DNA of 64,000 nt, taken from positions 33,759,235-33,823,234 of the forward strand of contig CM060066.1 of NCBI GenBank assembly GCA_030533445.1, in the 5' to 3' direction. This DNA is from Cyprinodon diabolis (Eukaryota; Chordata; Actinopteri; Cyprinodontiformes; Cyprinodontidae). The position numbers and the translations under genes are program-made. Below are positions 46,126 through 58,085 of this stretch, piece by piece; the stretch's first letter is position 1, and each line of letters opens with the position of its first letter. The notes under the pieces were generated by a model, which saw only the letters and a list, made by a program, of their open reading frames with translations, was not told the origin of the DNA and searched no databases.

Positions 46126-46196
46126 CGGTTGTACATGTCTGCCATCATCTCCACCTCTAGCTCCGCCGCCAGCTGCTGCGCCTTCATTTGGTCCAT
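46126..46196 (-). CDS. timm10: Timm10-like first coding exon (orphan)
   Basis: ATG at 46196 opens a 24-residue exon, [15 protein letters not shown] then EMMADMYN-R. It ends at CG|GTAAAT (donor at 46125). This is almost identical to the N-terminus of vertebrate TIMM10, the small Tim chaperone that with TIMM9 escorts hydrophobic carrier proteins across the mitochondrial intermembrane space. The twin CX3C motifs that hold its fold would be encoded by the next exon, which I cannot find anywhere downstream on this strand. The frame is also open upstream of the ATG for 37 codons, in GC-rich sequence with an acceptor-like TTACAG near 46302. It could be a real exon with a huge intron, a duplicated exon, or the relic of a broken gene. 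Homology is confident; function is not. Confidence 0.75.
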
Positions 46197-46199
46197 GTC

Positions 46200-46838
46200 T
46201 CCGTGTCCGGGCTGCTCAGCCTCGGCCTCCAACCACGCCGCTCCTCTGACCCTCTGTGGCGAACAACCGACACTAAACCCTGCCGCTGCTTCTCCTGTAA
46301 CCTTCAAAATCTGCAGCTAAAAAACGTGTGGAGGGTTTCTTTTAACACTTCCCCTGTCGAAAAAAGCATAAAAACTGAGCTTCCAAAAGAGCGCAGCCCC
46401 TAGAAGTGTCTCTCCCTCTTTTTCCTAATTTTTCTTGTTCTTTGTGAGGTTTAATGGCAAACAACTTAAATTACCACTCCCTAACACAATAGATTGTGGA
46501 ACAAAACAACAATATTCTAGCTAATATATTTAACTGCTATACTTTTACTTCCTCAATATTAGAATTGATTATACTTTATCTGACATAAATATTATTTATT
46601 ATTATATTTAACCCAAACTTTTATTTTTCATTCTTAATTCAGTAAACTCATTCCTCCTACTGTCTTTATCAATTTTATTTCATTTTCTAAACTATCCATC
46701 TATTCATAACTCACTATCCATTTACTATTAAACATCTGACATTATTCTGCATTATTAACACCTAAAATTAGAAACCAGATGCCTCTGTTCTTCCATCCAT
46801 CTCCAAACTTAGTAACTTCATTAAGTCCCAAAAACCTT
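46200..46838. other. GC-rich leader of the Timm10-like exon, then AT-rich DNA
   Basis: 46200-46310 is GC-rich and CpG-containing, consistent with a 5' untranslated region or promoter edge. From 46400 the sequence is AT-rich with nothing recognised. Confidence 0.4.
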
Positions 46839-47206
46839 GAGGGTCCAGAGGCTAGTCGGCAGGCAGAGGGCTGAGGCAGAGGCTTAACTGAGTGCAGGCA
46901 GGCAGATTCCAGACAGAGATCACTCTCCAGGATTTCAGGTCTTCAGACAGGACTCAATCTGTGAGGCAGAGAGAAACAGGGTCAGGCAGGTTCACAAAAG
47001 TCAGAGATTCAGATCTGGTTGTTTGGCTCAGGTCTAGCTCTACCATTACTGGCAAACACTCTGGCAGGGAAGTGTTACCCTCCTCCTCCTTAAATAGGGC
47101 TTCCTGATGAGCAGATGGAAGACAGGTGTTGCAGTCAGCTCATGCCCCCAGGAGATCTCGTGCGCCCTCTGGTGGAGAAGGTGGACAAAGCCTCCAGATC
47201 CCAACA
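46839..47206 (-). mobile_element. Solo LTR fragment, family L, copy C
   Basis: On the minus strand it begins TGTTGGGATCTGGAGGC at 47206. A perfect CTCF-like CCACCAGAGGGCGC is at 47162-47175. The copy stops near 46839, so about 190 bp containing AATAAA and the CA end are missing. Confidence 0.8.
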
Positions 47207-48020
47207 GCCTCCAAAATGTTTATCTTTAATCAATCTAAATCCTCCTTAAAAGTATTCCTGTTACTTCTCCTTTCATTGTTTTATTCCTGTCTGTGGCATT
47301 TATCTATATCACATTTTTTTCCTGTGTTCAACATCCAATGCCTTGTTCTTTTGCTCATATTTGCTAATTATCAGCAAGTTCGTAGCTCCATCTTTTTCAT
47401 TTCTCTGGAAACACAATGGGGCTCAAAGGACTCTGTTTTTCCTCATCACTGATTCTAAATATTATTTTAATCTCTTCCCTGCACAATTTTTTCTTCCTCT
47501 GAGATGCTTTCCTCTTGATTCCCATTTGCGTCACTGACAGTCAAACCGTCTTTCCTCCCTTTTACCTCCCTCTCCATCGCTCCCTTTTCCATTTGAGGGT
47601 GTTGTCCAATCTTCCTCATCCTTATCTACCTGGCTTGCCATTTTGTTGCATCCACTAACTCATATTTTATTCAACTATATGTTCTCAAGAAAAAATCTGT
47701 CCAAAACCCTAGATGCTCAAACTAGACACTCTTTCTTCGTCTTAGGCTTTCAAAGATGATTCCTCCTTGAGGCTTCTCTCTACACGCTGAAGCACAGATA
47801 CAGAAAAACATCACATGCTTGAAGACACAAAGTTTTAATAAGCATTTTTATATTTCACATAAAACCTGCTGTTCTTAACAAATAAAGAAAGTCAACATTA
47901 GATCAGACTGCTTTCAACTAAATAATTTGTCTTCAAAGAAATTACTAAAATGTATTCAATAAATCGATCAAAAAACAGTGAGAATTGTTCTTGTGCTTTA
48001 TATGAAAACATTAAAGTTCT
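47207..48020. other. No gene seen
   Basis: Pyrimidine-rich then AT-rich sequence; nothing recognised. Confidence 0.45.
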
Positions 48021-48507
48021 TTAAAGCTACAGTGTGTAATTTTTAGCGACATCTAACGTCCAGACTGCAGACCGCAGCAACATGAACATCTCCCCCCCAC
48101 CGCTTCTCCCCACCAACAGTATGGCGAGCGTTACGGGACAAAATGTCTTCCACGACGTCCGCATCACCTACCTTCTCAAGTGATGAGGTTTGTTTACATA
48201 GATAATTTTACAGATAGTATTTCATTAGTCTGTGTGTTCAGTACCGTCTCAGTTCATCTCTCTCAACTTGCCGTAGTTACTTTCGAGCGTAATGGGCGAT
48301 CTCGCAATCGCTGCCGTAGCGCAAAGATGTCTGCCTCCATGGCTGCGAGACCCGCTCCTATGTAATTATAAATAACGAATTCTAAGGCAACACAAATATT
48401 AAGGTTAAGAGGCTGAGCTCGTAGATGATGATAAATAACATAGTTATGTATAATATATAACATTTCTGACTGTATATCCCTGTAATTATTACACACTGTA
48501 GCTTTAA
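48021..48507 (-). mobile_element. TTAA-flanked MITE family S, copy 2
   Basis: TTAA at 48021-48024 and 48504-48507 flanks a 479-bp unit, the inverse of 38324-38829. The same AGCTACAGTGTGTAAT ends are present. It lacks 19 bp of copy 1 (CAGAGCCAACAAACTAGCG) between AGCG repeats, shifting the small internal frame. Confidence 0.88.
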
Positions 48508-48665
48508 CATTAACTGTACACATTTAATTAAAACTGTCTGAAAACTAAATTCTGATCCAGTCAAAGATGTCTGTCAGACATTACCTACAGAAATAAAAAT
48601 TCGAACACTTTGTGAATATGAAAAATGTTAAACAGATATAATAAAATAAAGTACATAGTGGAATA

Positions 48666-48859
48666 TTATTCTTCCTCTCCAGTCACATTGATTTCGATCA
48701 CATCCTCCTCTTCATCATCATCATCTGGAAGTATGACCACTCTTTCTTCTACCTCCCCTTCTAAAGAGTATTTTTTGGGGAGAGAAAAGCATGCATCCAC
48801 CTTATCTTCTTTGTTCTCCTCTTTATCAAAGCAGGAGTGGGTGCTGCTCAAATAATCAC
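48666..48859 (-). CDS. Possible acidic 3'-terminal exon, unrecognised gene
   Basis: After GCTGTTTTTTAG (acceptor at 48860-48861) a frame runs DYLSSTHSCFDKEENKEDK, VDACFSLPKKYSLEGEVEE, RVVILPDDDDEEEDVIEI and NVTGEEE to TAA at 48666-48668. It is lysine/glutamate-rich with an Asp-Glu block, like the C-terminus of a nuclear or scaffold protein. I do not recognise the gene, and no upstream exon was found within the window. There is no AATAAA close behind, and a MITE starts 160 bp downstream. The clean splice acceptor and composition argue for an exon; chance is possible. Confidence 0.4.
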
Positions 48860-49010
48860 CTAAAAAACAGCATTGTGTTAAACCAACCGCAATTTAGCAT
48901 ATAAATGAGAATGAAACGCCTCTTTAGGCATTTTGTTACGAACAGTCTGAAACAACTGTTCCAAGTTTTCCATCAGAAAAAAAATATACTTATAAAAATT
49001 TCACAGATGG

Positions 49011-49070
49011 GCTGCAGTGGCGCAGTGGGTAGCACTGCTGCCTTGCAGCAAGAAAGTTCTGTCAGGTTCC
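49011..49070 (+). mobile_element. tRNA-derived SINE, 5' fragment
   Basis: GGGCTGCAGTGGCGCAGTGG with GCCTTGCAGCAAGAA is the head of the very common fish SINE whose full form continues to GGTTCGATTCC. The A box TGGCGCAGTGGG is intact; the copy stops before the B box. Confidence 0.75.
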
Positions 49071-49899
49071 TCACTTAACTGAGCTGGCTCGGGGTTCTAT
49101 TAAGCTGATTTACGTTAAAATCTATATCTTTGATCTACACACTATTGGAGTTTTAACACACTGAACAATAACATAAGGAATCACAGACAGTAGTAGCCAT
49201 TCAAAATGTCCCCACTTTCCTTGATGGGCCCTTGGCTGGCCCTTGCCTGCTCCCCTACAAATCTTTTTCAAATATCAATAGTTGAAGAAAAATATTATTT
49301 CTTTCATGGAAAACCATCAAAAATACTTCAACAAATGGTCATCACAAGGGAGATGTGGACTTAAAGTTGGCCCAACTGGCATTATCTCGTTCTTTTCTCC
49401 TGGTGCGCTCCCTACATCCACTCGTGATACATTAAAACATTTCCTCTGTGTAGGAAATCACACGTCTCAAATGTAACCTTATTAAAATGAAATAAAACAG
49501 TGTAAAAAGATGTTTAAACACATAACATGTAAATACATATTTTAAAATGAACATATTAAATAAACCCAACAAAAATTATTTTAACCTTTTTCAAACTGTT
49601 TATATTAAATATCATAGTCATTTATTAGTGTTCACTTCAAGTTTTTAAGGCATCGATTATTTATCCATCTGGGCTACACCCTCCCCCCTCTAAATGTCTG
49701 ATGTCCTCAACAAACTACCAAAGAACTCTAATCCAAGGGAACCGAATAACCCTTCATTATAAAATGTATATTAATTCTGGCCAAGAGTAATCACCGCCCC
49801 TCTATGAATAATTGGGATTGGCTGATCTTTAGCTTTTCCCCGCTCATCATAAGTTACATGGACACCAATTTTTGCAGTTCTCTTTGACTTCTGGTCATT
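49071..49899. other. No gene seen
   Basis: AT-rich, nothing recognised. Confidence 0.45.
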
Positions 49900-51440
49900 T
49901 TTGGAGTTCTTCCCTGAGAAAAACTCTGAGGAACGTCAACCAAAGAAAGGCCCCAGGCCCCGATAACATAACAGGGTAGGTGTACAAGGAGTGTGAAGGT
50001 CAGCTGGCTGTCGTCCATACAGACATTTTAACATCTTGCTGGACCAATCCATAGTGCCAGCATTCTTTAAATGTGCCACCATCATTCCTCTCCCAAAGAA
50101 GCCTCAGGTAACCTCACCTCACTCACCGCCTGTCATTCTGACTCCTATCATGATGAAGTGCTTCAAAAGGCTGGTTAAAGAACACATCCTCTCCAGTCTC
50201 GCCCAACATTCGACCCTTTCCAGTTCACCTACCGACAAAACCGCTACACTGAAGATGCCATCTCCTCTGCTCTTCACCTGAGCCTAGCACACCTGGAGGA
50301 GAAGAACACCCACTTGCAGATTCTGTTCCTGGACTTCCATTCAGCTTTCAACTCATCATCCCACAGCATCTGATAGGAAAACTGGAACAGCTGGGCTTTA
50401 ATAGACCCCTCCGCAATTGGCTGTTAGACTTCCTCAAAAACAGACCCCAGTTAGTCCGGGTCTGACAGAAGTCCTCTGATGTCATCAAACTAAGCACAGG
50501 ATGCCCTCAGTGCTGCCTCCTGAGCCCCCTGCTGTTCTCCCTGTTGACACATGACTGTATCCCCAGGTTCACCACCAATCACATCATGAAGTTTGCAGAC
50601 AACACTACAGTGGTTGGCCTCATTAGAGATGACAGCAACCAGGAATACAGAGAGGAGGTGGAGCAGCTAGTGGACTGGTGGAGAGATAACTGCCTGATCC
50701 TGGAAATGGAGAAGAGAAAGTTGTTGATTGTCAACTTCAGGAATAACCGGACTAACCACGCTCCACTGCTCATCAGTAACTCAGCTTTAGGTGTTCAGCT
50801 GCACCAAATTCCTGAGGGGTGCTCATCACAGACAACCTCGCCTGGACTATAAACACCACCTCACTGGTCAAAAGGGCACAAAAGCACATGTACTTCCTGC
50901 GGCAGATGAGGAGAGCCCACCATCCCTCACCCATCCTCACAACCTTCTACAGAAGCACCATAAAGAGCATTCTGACCAGCTGTCTCAGTGTGTGGTGTGG
51001 AGGCTGTAGTGCCGCAGACTAGAAGAAGGTTAGAACAGCAGAGAAGATCATAGGGGCACCTATCTCCTCCATAAAAGATATTTCATCCCAGCGCTGCTTG
51101 TCCCGAGCCCGTAACATCATCAGTGACCCCTTGCCTCTGGGAAGAACCTTTGCAGCATCCGATGCAGGCCCAGCAGATTCCGAAAAGCTTCTTCCCCACT
51201 ACAAACAGACAGCTGAACTATTGACAGAGCTCCAAATCATGTCAAAGACTCTGCATCATACTGGCAACACCCCACCAAAATACTGCAAAATTGCCCTATA
51301 TATATTGAATGCTCTGAACTTCCATATCACTGGGTTTACCATGTTTTTTTTCTCCCACACATTTTACATTTGATTACTGCTGCACTCTGAGAAATGGAAA
51401 TGTCATGAAAGCTGTGCCAAATAAAAGTTGTGTAAGTCTA
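49900..51440 (+). pseudogene. CR1/L2-type LINE, reverse-transcriptase region and 3' end
   Basis: Several frames together give the reverse transcriptase order: KKGPRPR/KAPGPDNITG-type start near 49950, AFFKCATIIPLPKK, the fingers motif ending [22 protein letters not shown] (first catalytic Asp region), LSTGCPQCCLLSPLLFSL, then KFADNTTVVGLI, where the usual F/YADD second-Asp pair has become ADN. A VDWWRDNCLILE thumb-like part follows, then the C-terminal MRRAHHPSP and LSVWCGG stretch. The 3' end is near AATAAAAG at 51420. Many frameshifts and stops; no endonuclease part. Inactive. Confidence 0.88.
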
Positions 51441-51539
51441 AGTGATGCTTTGGCTGGTGACTGATTTAAAAGAGGGATAACCAGGTATCGCATAAGTAAA
51501 CTTTATAACTGGCTTTTGATTTTCAGACTGCAGAAGGCC

Positions 51540-52575
51540 TCTCAGTTTCTCCATTTGTGAAAGCCTCATCAAATTAGGCTCTGTTCACCGTAGATGACCT
51601 AGCTTCCTCTTCTGGATCTTGAAACCCTTCTTCCATAGATACAGCATTTGTTTCTTGAACATCATAGTCTGACAAAGGGGATGAGAGGTTTTCAGGCATT
51701 TCCTAAAACTCTGGTTGAGTAAGGTGTTGATTTTCTTCTTGAAAAATGTCATCCCTTTCAGAGCCTTAACTCTCTTCAGAGCTCTGACTCTTCTCATTCT
51801 CCATGAGGGGATTATTCATGTCTATTTGTCTCCTGACAATATTTGTATCAAAATGTGAATAATTGCTCACTGCTTCAAAATGTGAGTCAGATGACTTCAT
51901 GTCACTTTCTCCTAAGGGGTCAACACACTTCGTAGGTTGACATTTCTAGGAATGTTGATATATGGTCACAGGTCTCCGATCTGTTTTCTTCATCTTTGAG
52001 GATAGTCATCCTGGCCAAGTACCCAATAGGCAACAGATGATCCGATGAAGAATTTTGATCACACCTGCACCATACTCTGGTTTGACTTTGTAAAAAGGCA
52101 GGTTAGGCAGCTTCTCCACCACAACATGCGGCATTGGTTTCCAACAATCTTGGAATTTATGTTTGCATTGGAAACCCACAGTTTAAGGTTGAATTCACAT
52201 GGTGGTCATATAATGCTTTTGTTTTTCAGATGATTCTTTGCAGCAGCATCAGATGCCAACTGTTACACACTTTGCAACTATTTCCTCATCCTGGTAATGT
52301 ACTCTTGGTTAGAGGTTTCACTATTGCCATTGAGTGAGATTCCAAAACAGATATCTATGGGTAACCTGGCATTCCTTCCAAACATGAGTTGATATGGTGA
52401 GTATCCCGTGAAAACATTTTTTGTGCAGTTGTATACATGTACCAAGTAGGGGATATGTTGGCTACAACATTGTTTCCTTACAGTATCCAGGGTACCAAGC
52501 ATTGATAAAAGTGTTCGGTTGAACCTCTCTGGTTCTGCCTCCTCCCTGTGGGTGGTAAAGAGATGTTCTTAACTT
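51540..52575 (-). pseudogene. Ty3/Gypsy retrotransposon, integrase C-terminal part
   Basis: Reading downward: HPQGGGRT and ERFNRTLLSMLGTL (integrase core end, broken by a shift near 52525), HIPYLVHVYNCTK, FTGYSPYQLMFGRNARLPID, then after stops PHVVVEKLPNLPFYKV, KPEYGAG and HLLPIGYL. These are the GPY/F-type tail motifs of Gypsy integrases. A hydrophilic region continues to about 51540. No LTR or reverse transcriptase was found nearby. Confidence 0.85.
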
Positions 52576-53717
52576 TAGGACTCCTAGCATGGATAAGAGC
52601 TGTTTCATCAAACTGCTTTCAAAAGGTACACTTTTTAAGAACAGTATTTGTGATTCTGGCTTGCAAATGCCTTAATGTGCAGTTCCACAAAATGTATTCT
52701 CAAAAAAATGCAGGTGAATTTCAAATAATTTTTAATATCACTTTTATATTTACCCCAATAAATACCACAAGATATGAAGAAAAACTTCTTGGTCCATATC
52801 ACCAATGACGAAGTGAAGGTGTATCTTGGTAAGATGCACCTTTCATTTCAAGACTGTCTTGATTTATATTTTAAAAATAAATACAAATATGTGAAATAAT
52901 TAAGGGAACAGATATATGATTAAGACAATTCTCCATTTTGATTTGATTGTGATGCAAAAGAATGCTGCACAACCCATATCAAGACAATAAAAAGTACTAG
53001 GGTAAACCATCTCAAAAAGGTAAAGAGACCTGGAGAATGGCAAGGACATAAATGGAAAACATTTGTAAGTAAAAGAAAAATGGAGCCCATTCACTTTAAA
53101 AATCAATGTGACCCTGACCAGAAAGTGGCACTATGATAATGTCTAAAGCTCTCTGATACTCAATCGTGGCAGTTACTGAATCTCTAAAATAATAAACTGC
53201 CAGTATAGTAGGAGAAATGCCAGAAGCAGAATTGCTAGTAAGTAATGTTGGACAACAAACACCTGCCTCACAAACTCTATAGAATAAAGCGCGGGGTAGT
53301 AAATTCAGCTTAAATAAATGTGCAATATTATTGTAAAACTTTAAGTTTGCACAATTTATTCGTTAAACTAAGTAACCAGCTTGTTTAATCTAGCTAAACC
53401 AACTTAAGAAAATCAAAAAAGTATCCAGACTCATTTTACTGACAAATGAGTGCATCGGCTCAATTTGTCTCAAAATTTTTTTCAGCTCAAATAAACTTGT
53501 AACCTGGGTGAGGTTACTCAGGCAGCAGACGAGACTTAACATGCAGCCTGTTTGGAAAGTCAACGCACTTGTTTTTTCCTTCTTTGCACAGAGCTACTAC
53601 CTGTATTTGCTTTAGAATGGCATCTTTTGTGCTTTCGAAAATCTGCAAAGTTCTCTGACGGGATCGTAATTATTGCTGGAGGACCTTTAACCTACATCAT
53701 GGCCCATGCCTTCCTTT
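52576..53717. other. No gene seen
   Basis: AT-rich. 53290-53510 has a TAAGTTG/AACCAACTTAAG-rich character typical of fish dispersed repeats but no clear ends. Confidence 0.4.
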
Positions 53718-54611
53718 GGGCAAGTGGCTTTCATATTTCATTTGCCCAGAAACAATCTTTACTTGCCCAGTGTAATGTTTGATAAATATAGTTCTTAATA
53801 TTCATTTTTGTTTATATATCTATGAAACATGTTTGTTTTTTAAATGTTTTTTTTTTGTCATTCAGTAAGTTTACAGGTTCCTGGTGTGTATATGCATGCG
53901 TCAAATAATGAACTCAAGCCTATATTACCGTGTTAACATGCTTTTCATTCCTTCCTGCACATTTCAAACTAAACTTTGCTTTAAACTGTTGTGTGCTTGG
54001 AAAAATATAAATTGTAATGTTAAGCGTAATGTTAAATCTAAAAAACACTTGACAGGTTAAAAACTTACACTACTACTACTCACCAATTTAACATGTTTAG
54101 CTGTATAACATTTAAATGCACCACTCCAATGTATAAGAGAAACAAATTTAATGAACCAATTTAACATGTTTAGCTGTATAACATTTAAATGGACCACTCC
54201 AATGTCTAAGAGAAAAAAATTTAATAAACTTTTTTTAATGTATGACCACTGTACAGAAGACTGCCATATGATAGAAATATTTACACTGTGCGCATACAAT
54301 TATTATTATTATTTTCCTAATCCCTGACTGATCATTTTTAATCTAGCGTGTATTATAGTATAGATTTAAGTCATCATCCAGCTGCTGCTCTGCAGAATTC
54401 TCTCCCCAAGAGCTGAATCTCTCCATCTAGCGGAAAATCACGTGGCTTTTTTAAATCACGTGAGAATGTGTACAAAACAACAAAGATGGCGCCGGCAACG
54501 CTTGTGGGTCGTTTTCAGCGTGTGTCTGTGATTTTAAAGTAATTTTGAGTGATTGCCCGGCGGGCAAATGCAATGAAATTTGTGCTCTCCCGGCATAAAA
54601 ACTACTTGCCC
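53718..54611. repeat. Inverted-repeat element with GGGCAAGT arms
   Basis: GGGCAAGTGGCTTTCAT (53718-53734) is matched in inverse orientation by ATAAAAACTACTTGCCC (54595-54611). Further paired TTTGCCC/GGGCAAA motifs follow inside. The right part is GC-richer and holds AAGATGGCGCC (54483-54493), a YY1-type site. Target duplication not identified. Confidence 0.5.
54083..54228 (+). repeat. Two tandem 73-bp units
   Basis: Both units read CCAATTTAACATGTTTAGCT, then GTATAACATTTAAATG and CCACTCCAATGT. Confidence 0.92.
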
Positions 54612-54712
54612 CGGGCGATTGGGCAATGGTTAACATTGAGCATAGATTGATTAATTTTCACTGGTTTATTGTTATGCAGTGTTTAGAAAGTTTTCATTGA
54701 ATCCTGTTCACA

Positions 54713-54919
54713 ATGAAATGGTGCTGTAAAATGTGTAAATATGGAACTCTCAGAAAGACAGAACATTTAAAACACTACGGTCTACAACATGTGCATTGTA
54801 GGCAATTTCTGCTTTGTCTCTATTGGGAATGCTATTGCTCTTTCAATACATGGGCTAGCCTTAATTCACACATGACAAGAAGTCATTCATCTTATCAACC
54901 AGCAAATATGAACTAGACA
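54713..54919 (+). pseudogene. C2H2 zinc-finger fragment, repeat-associated
   Basis: From ATG 54713: WCCKMCKYGTL...HLKHYGLQH is one C2H2-like unit (CxxC...H3-4H). CLYWECYCSFNTWASLNSH then MTRSH forms a second. Such double fingers stand at the N-terminus of multicopy fish proteins of likely transposon origin. The frame stops after PANMN and nothing recognisable follows. Confidence 0.5.
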
Positions 54920-55550
54920 AAGTTGTTTTTCCTGCGAAAATGCAGTGTGAATGCTGTATGCTAAATTGTAAAATGTAAGCTGAAAATTTTCTGAAACAAG
55001 GCAAAATTTAAAGCAAAAACTGCTAAATGGTATGAAATCACACAAAGCAAAAATGCAAGATTACTTTCCTAAAAATAGCTGTAGCAAGCTGAAAGAAAAA
55101 CAGCCAAAACATGGCAGACATGTTATGAATTGGCGGCAAACAGGAAAGCCTAAAGCCTGTCCAGAAAGAGAGCAGAATCAAGCCAAAGTTCACAACATAG
55201 GCTAAAATCAAAAGCTACCTTGAAAAACTTGAATCCTATCTTGCGTAAAAAAGGAGTAGTTTAAGAATAAGGATTAAAATGTTGAAGAATGTGGTACTGA
55301 ATGAGCAGCTTAGTGCTACATAAGAAGCTTGATTAAAGTTTTTAAAATTTGAACTAATATATGGACAGAAAATTAGAACAGAAATAAGCTGAAGTTGGAA
55401 GCAAACACTTAAAGTGTTAGGAATGAGCAGAAAGAAATGCTTATTGGCCTTCCTGAAAATAGGCAATGTCAGAAGCATGGCTGATTATACATTAGAAAAA
55501 AAAAACTGCACAGAAATGGTTGCAGTGTTAAAGTAACACTTAAAGACTAC
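54920..55550. other. A-rich DNA, no gene seen
   Basis: May be the continuation of the zinc-finger element, but no frame is readable. Confidence 0.35.
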
Positions 55551-55585
55551 ATTTGGTCCCACACTAAATCAGAGTGGGACCAAAT
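55551..55585. repeat. Perfect 12-bp stem hairpin
   Basis: ATTTGGTCCCAC (55551-55562) and GTGGGACCAAAT (55574-55585) with an 11-base loop. Confidence 0.85.
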
Positions 55586-57834
55586 ATACAGTTAATGCCA
55601 TAACACACTATGAGCTAATTAATGTGCATGTATAGTCTGAGAGGATAGGACAGAAAAATTATAAGAATAGTATATAGTATGATAGATACAACCCAGCTGC
55701 ATGGCCAAACCATAAATGATATTGAAAATATTCCTTCCATGTGAGCACTATAAAGGTCCAAAGATGGTCTGTACAATGTCTCATGTTTGTACATCAAAAT
55801 GTTTGAGGGAGGCGTTTATTTAAAAAAAAAAGTGTCATTTAGGATTGCCTGCAAGACAGATAAGGGAAAGATGTTTTAGTGGTGTTTTTGTTGAAAATGT
55901 TTTTTGAAAAGACAACACTGTGAAAAAAGAGAAATTTTAGAAATTAGCAAAAATTAGCAAACGTTTGTGTTGAACTATGTTTAGTAAATCAAAAAGTATG
56001 ATAGATACATAAATAGAAATCAGAAAGCTTTGATGAACAAATATGCCAAATTTCATGTTTCTACAAAAACTTATTTGGCCGTGGTGACTATGTATAAAAG
56101 GTGTTTGTATTGAAAGATGTATATGTCTGAGGCTTTTTCACAGAATGACTGAGAATTTTTATACCCCCTAACAACCCTGCTAAATAGCTAAACTATGAAT
56201 GGTATTGAAAAAATGCCTTCACTATTCCTTCCTTTTGTTCCACAAAATATAGCTAAAATCTTATTTTATATCCATATCCCAAGTATTTGGTATCAGCACA
56301 TCCTTGAAGTATGTGTGTCCTACAGTTGCCCTTGTGCATTTGTTTTATACCTAAATATGCCACAAACCGTCTGTAAGGTCATTTGGCAATACATTTGAAC
56401 TCTGCCATACCTTCTGATTGAGCATGTCACTTATTTTATAAAATATGCTTGATTGCTCTTACAATGGAATTTTGGTTTTGACCGACACAAATCCAAACAT
56501 TGTATTGAACAAATCCATTGAATGAGGTAGTTTTTTTTTTGACAACCCCTTGATTCACTAGGAATAAAGAAAAAAGATTTGTTTGCAACTTTATTTCAAG
56601 AATATAACTATAAGAAAGACAGCATCCTTCCACCAGATTCATTTAGGTCACTAAGGTCACTTCCTCTACAAAAAATTATTTAGAAAAGGTCATACAGTCA
56701 AATACTAATACCTTTATTTGGGTCTCTGAGGAACCCTTACTGTGCTTGAAATGGCTAAGTCAGATTGTCGAAAGGTCAACAATTTTAGATGGAAAAACAC
56801 AGCATGAGGTCAGAACAGCAAATATGCCAACTAGATGCTCCCTCAAGGTTGAGCATTTCCTATCTATGAAAGGAATGTCTGGCTTTCGACAAGGAGTGAA
56901 CATTACTCTTTTTTTTTTTTTTTTTTTTTAACAGGAAAAAATGTATTCAGTTTTTTTCTAACTCCTCAAATTCCTGGCTTCGTTCACCCTCTTTCCCTTC
57001 AGCTTATGCTATGGCATACTGCAGAAAATGAGAAGAATTAGAGATCTCAACCACAGCTTGTGATATATGCATCGGGTATAAAGACAGCATAAAAACAGAT
57101 CAGAAAGGCACTTTGGAGATTCAGTTGAAGTCTATTTTCCACTTCTTGTTTATCATTCTTTAACCGAACCAGCACAGAGGTTGATTTGTTTGGATTAAGC
57201 ATGAATTACCATGGCTTAGATCCTGTTAGTGCCGATAAAGCCCCAAAGTGTCCCACTTGTATCCTCATCCTCCCTATGAATATTCAACATCTGACTCTCA
57301 TCTCCCCATTGTGTTCCCATTTGTACTGGTATCTGACAGCTCTAGTGATAATTTGTTGAGAGAAGATGTGGAAGAAGGAAGTGGCATTGATATATGATCC
57401 GATACGGCCCTCAGCGACATGCTTCGATTGACAAAAGGAGCTTCATCTCTGAACTCAATCAGAATGTGGTAGAAATTCATTACAGTTAAAACAACTTTGA
57501 TTTATTATCTTGGAGAAGATTAGAACAGAGAGTTTTGTTGTCTGAAGCAATATCCGCTTGGAAAAATTTACAGTGCCTTTTTTTAATATGGAAGTCACTT
57601 AAATGGCATCTTTTATCTCAACTGCTTGTTTTTCAGTCAGGGCTTTTCGAAATTTCCCACAGTGGAATCTAGAAACTTTAGAACGGGCTGTGTATCTATG
57701 TTTGTGATAAGAAACTGTAGCGACTGGAAAAACCAAAGCACCATTAGTGTGTGCACATGATGAAAAGCCAAATTTGAATGCATGTATGTGTGCTCTTGTT
57801 TTTCAAAAAAGGACGTTGCCCATTTTCAGGGAAA
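55586..57834. other. No gene seen
   Basis: AT-rich, with a T run at 56910-56929. Open frames of about 60 codons without features. Confidence 0.4.
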
Positions 57835-58085
57835 ATGGTACATTGTGGGGACCACCTGCTCCTTGTGGGGCCCGATGCCTGGACCCCACTTGGAGAATTG
57901 GTGTTTTTAGGTCAAGGGTCATGTTTAGGACTAAGGTGTGAATTGAGTTTAGGTTGAGGTTAAGTATGAACCCAAAATAGTTAGGGTAGTGGTAATGTTT
58001 GGATGCATGGCTGTAGAAATTCATGGAAGTCAATGGAAAAGCCCCGCAACAATAGTGAGACAAGGGCATGTGTGGGTGCATGTGT
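57835..58085 (+). repeat. GTGGGGACC-type fish repeat, second copy
   Basis: Contains ACATTGTGGGGACC, CTTGTGGGGCCC and a run of GGTTGAGGTTAAG-like motifs. It is related, in inverse orientation, to 35345-36180. Confidence 0.65.

Noticed and set aside
55551..55585. Hairpin considered as a bacterial-type terminator
   Set aside because: The context is a vertebrate genome, and no U-tract or gene precedes it.
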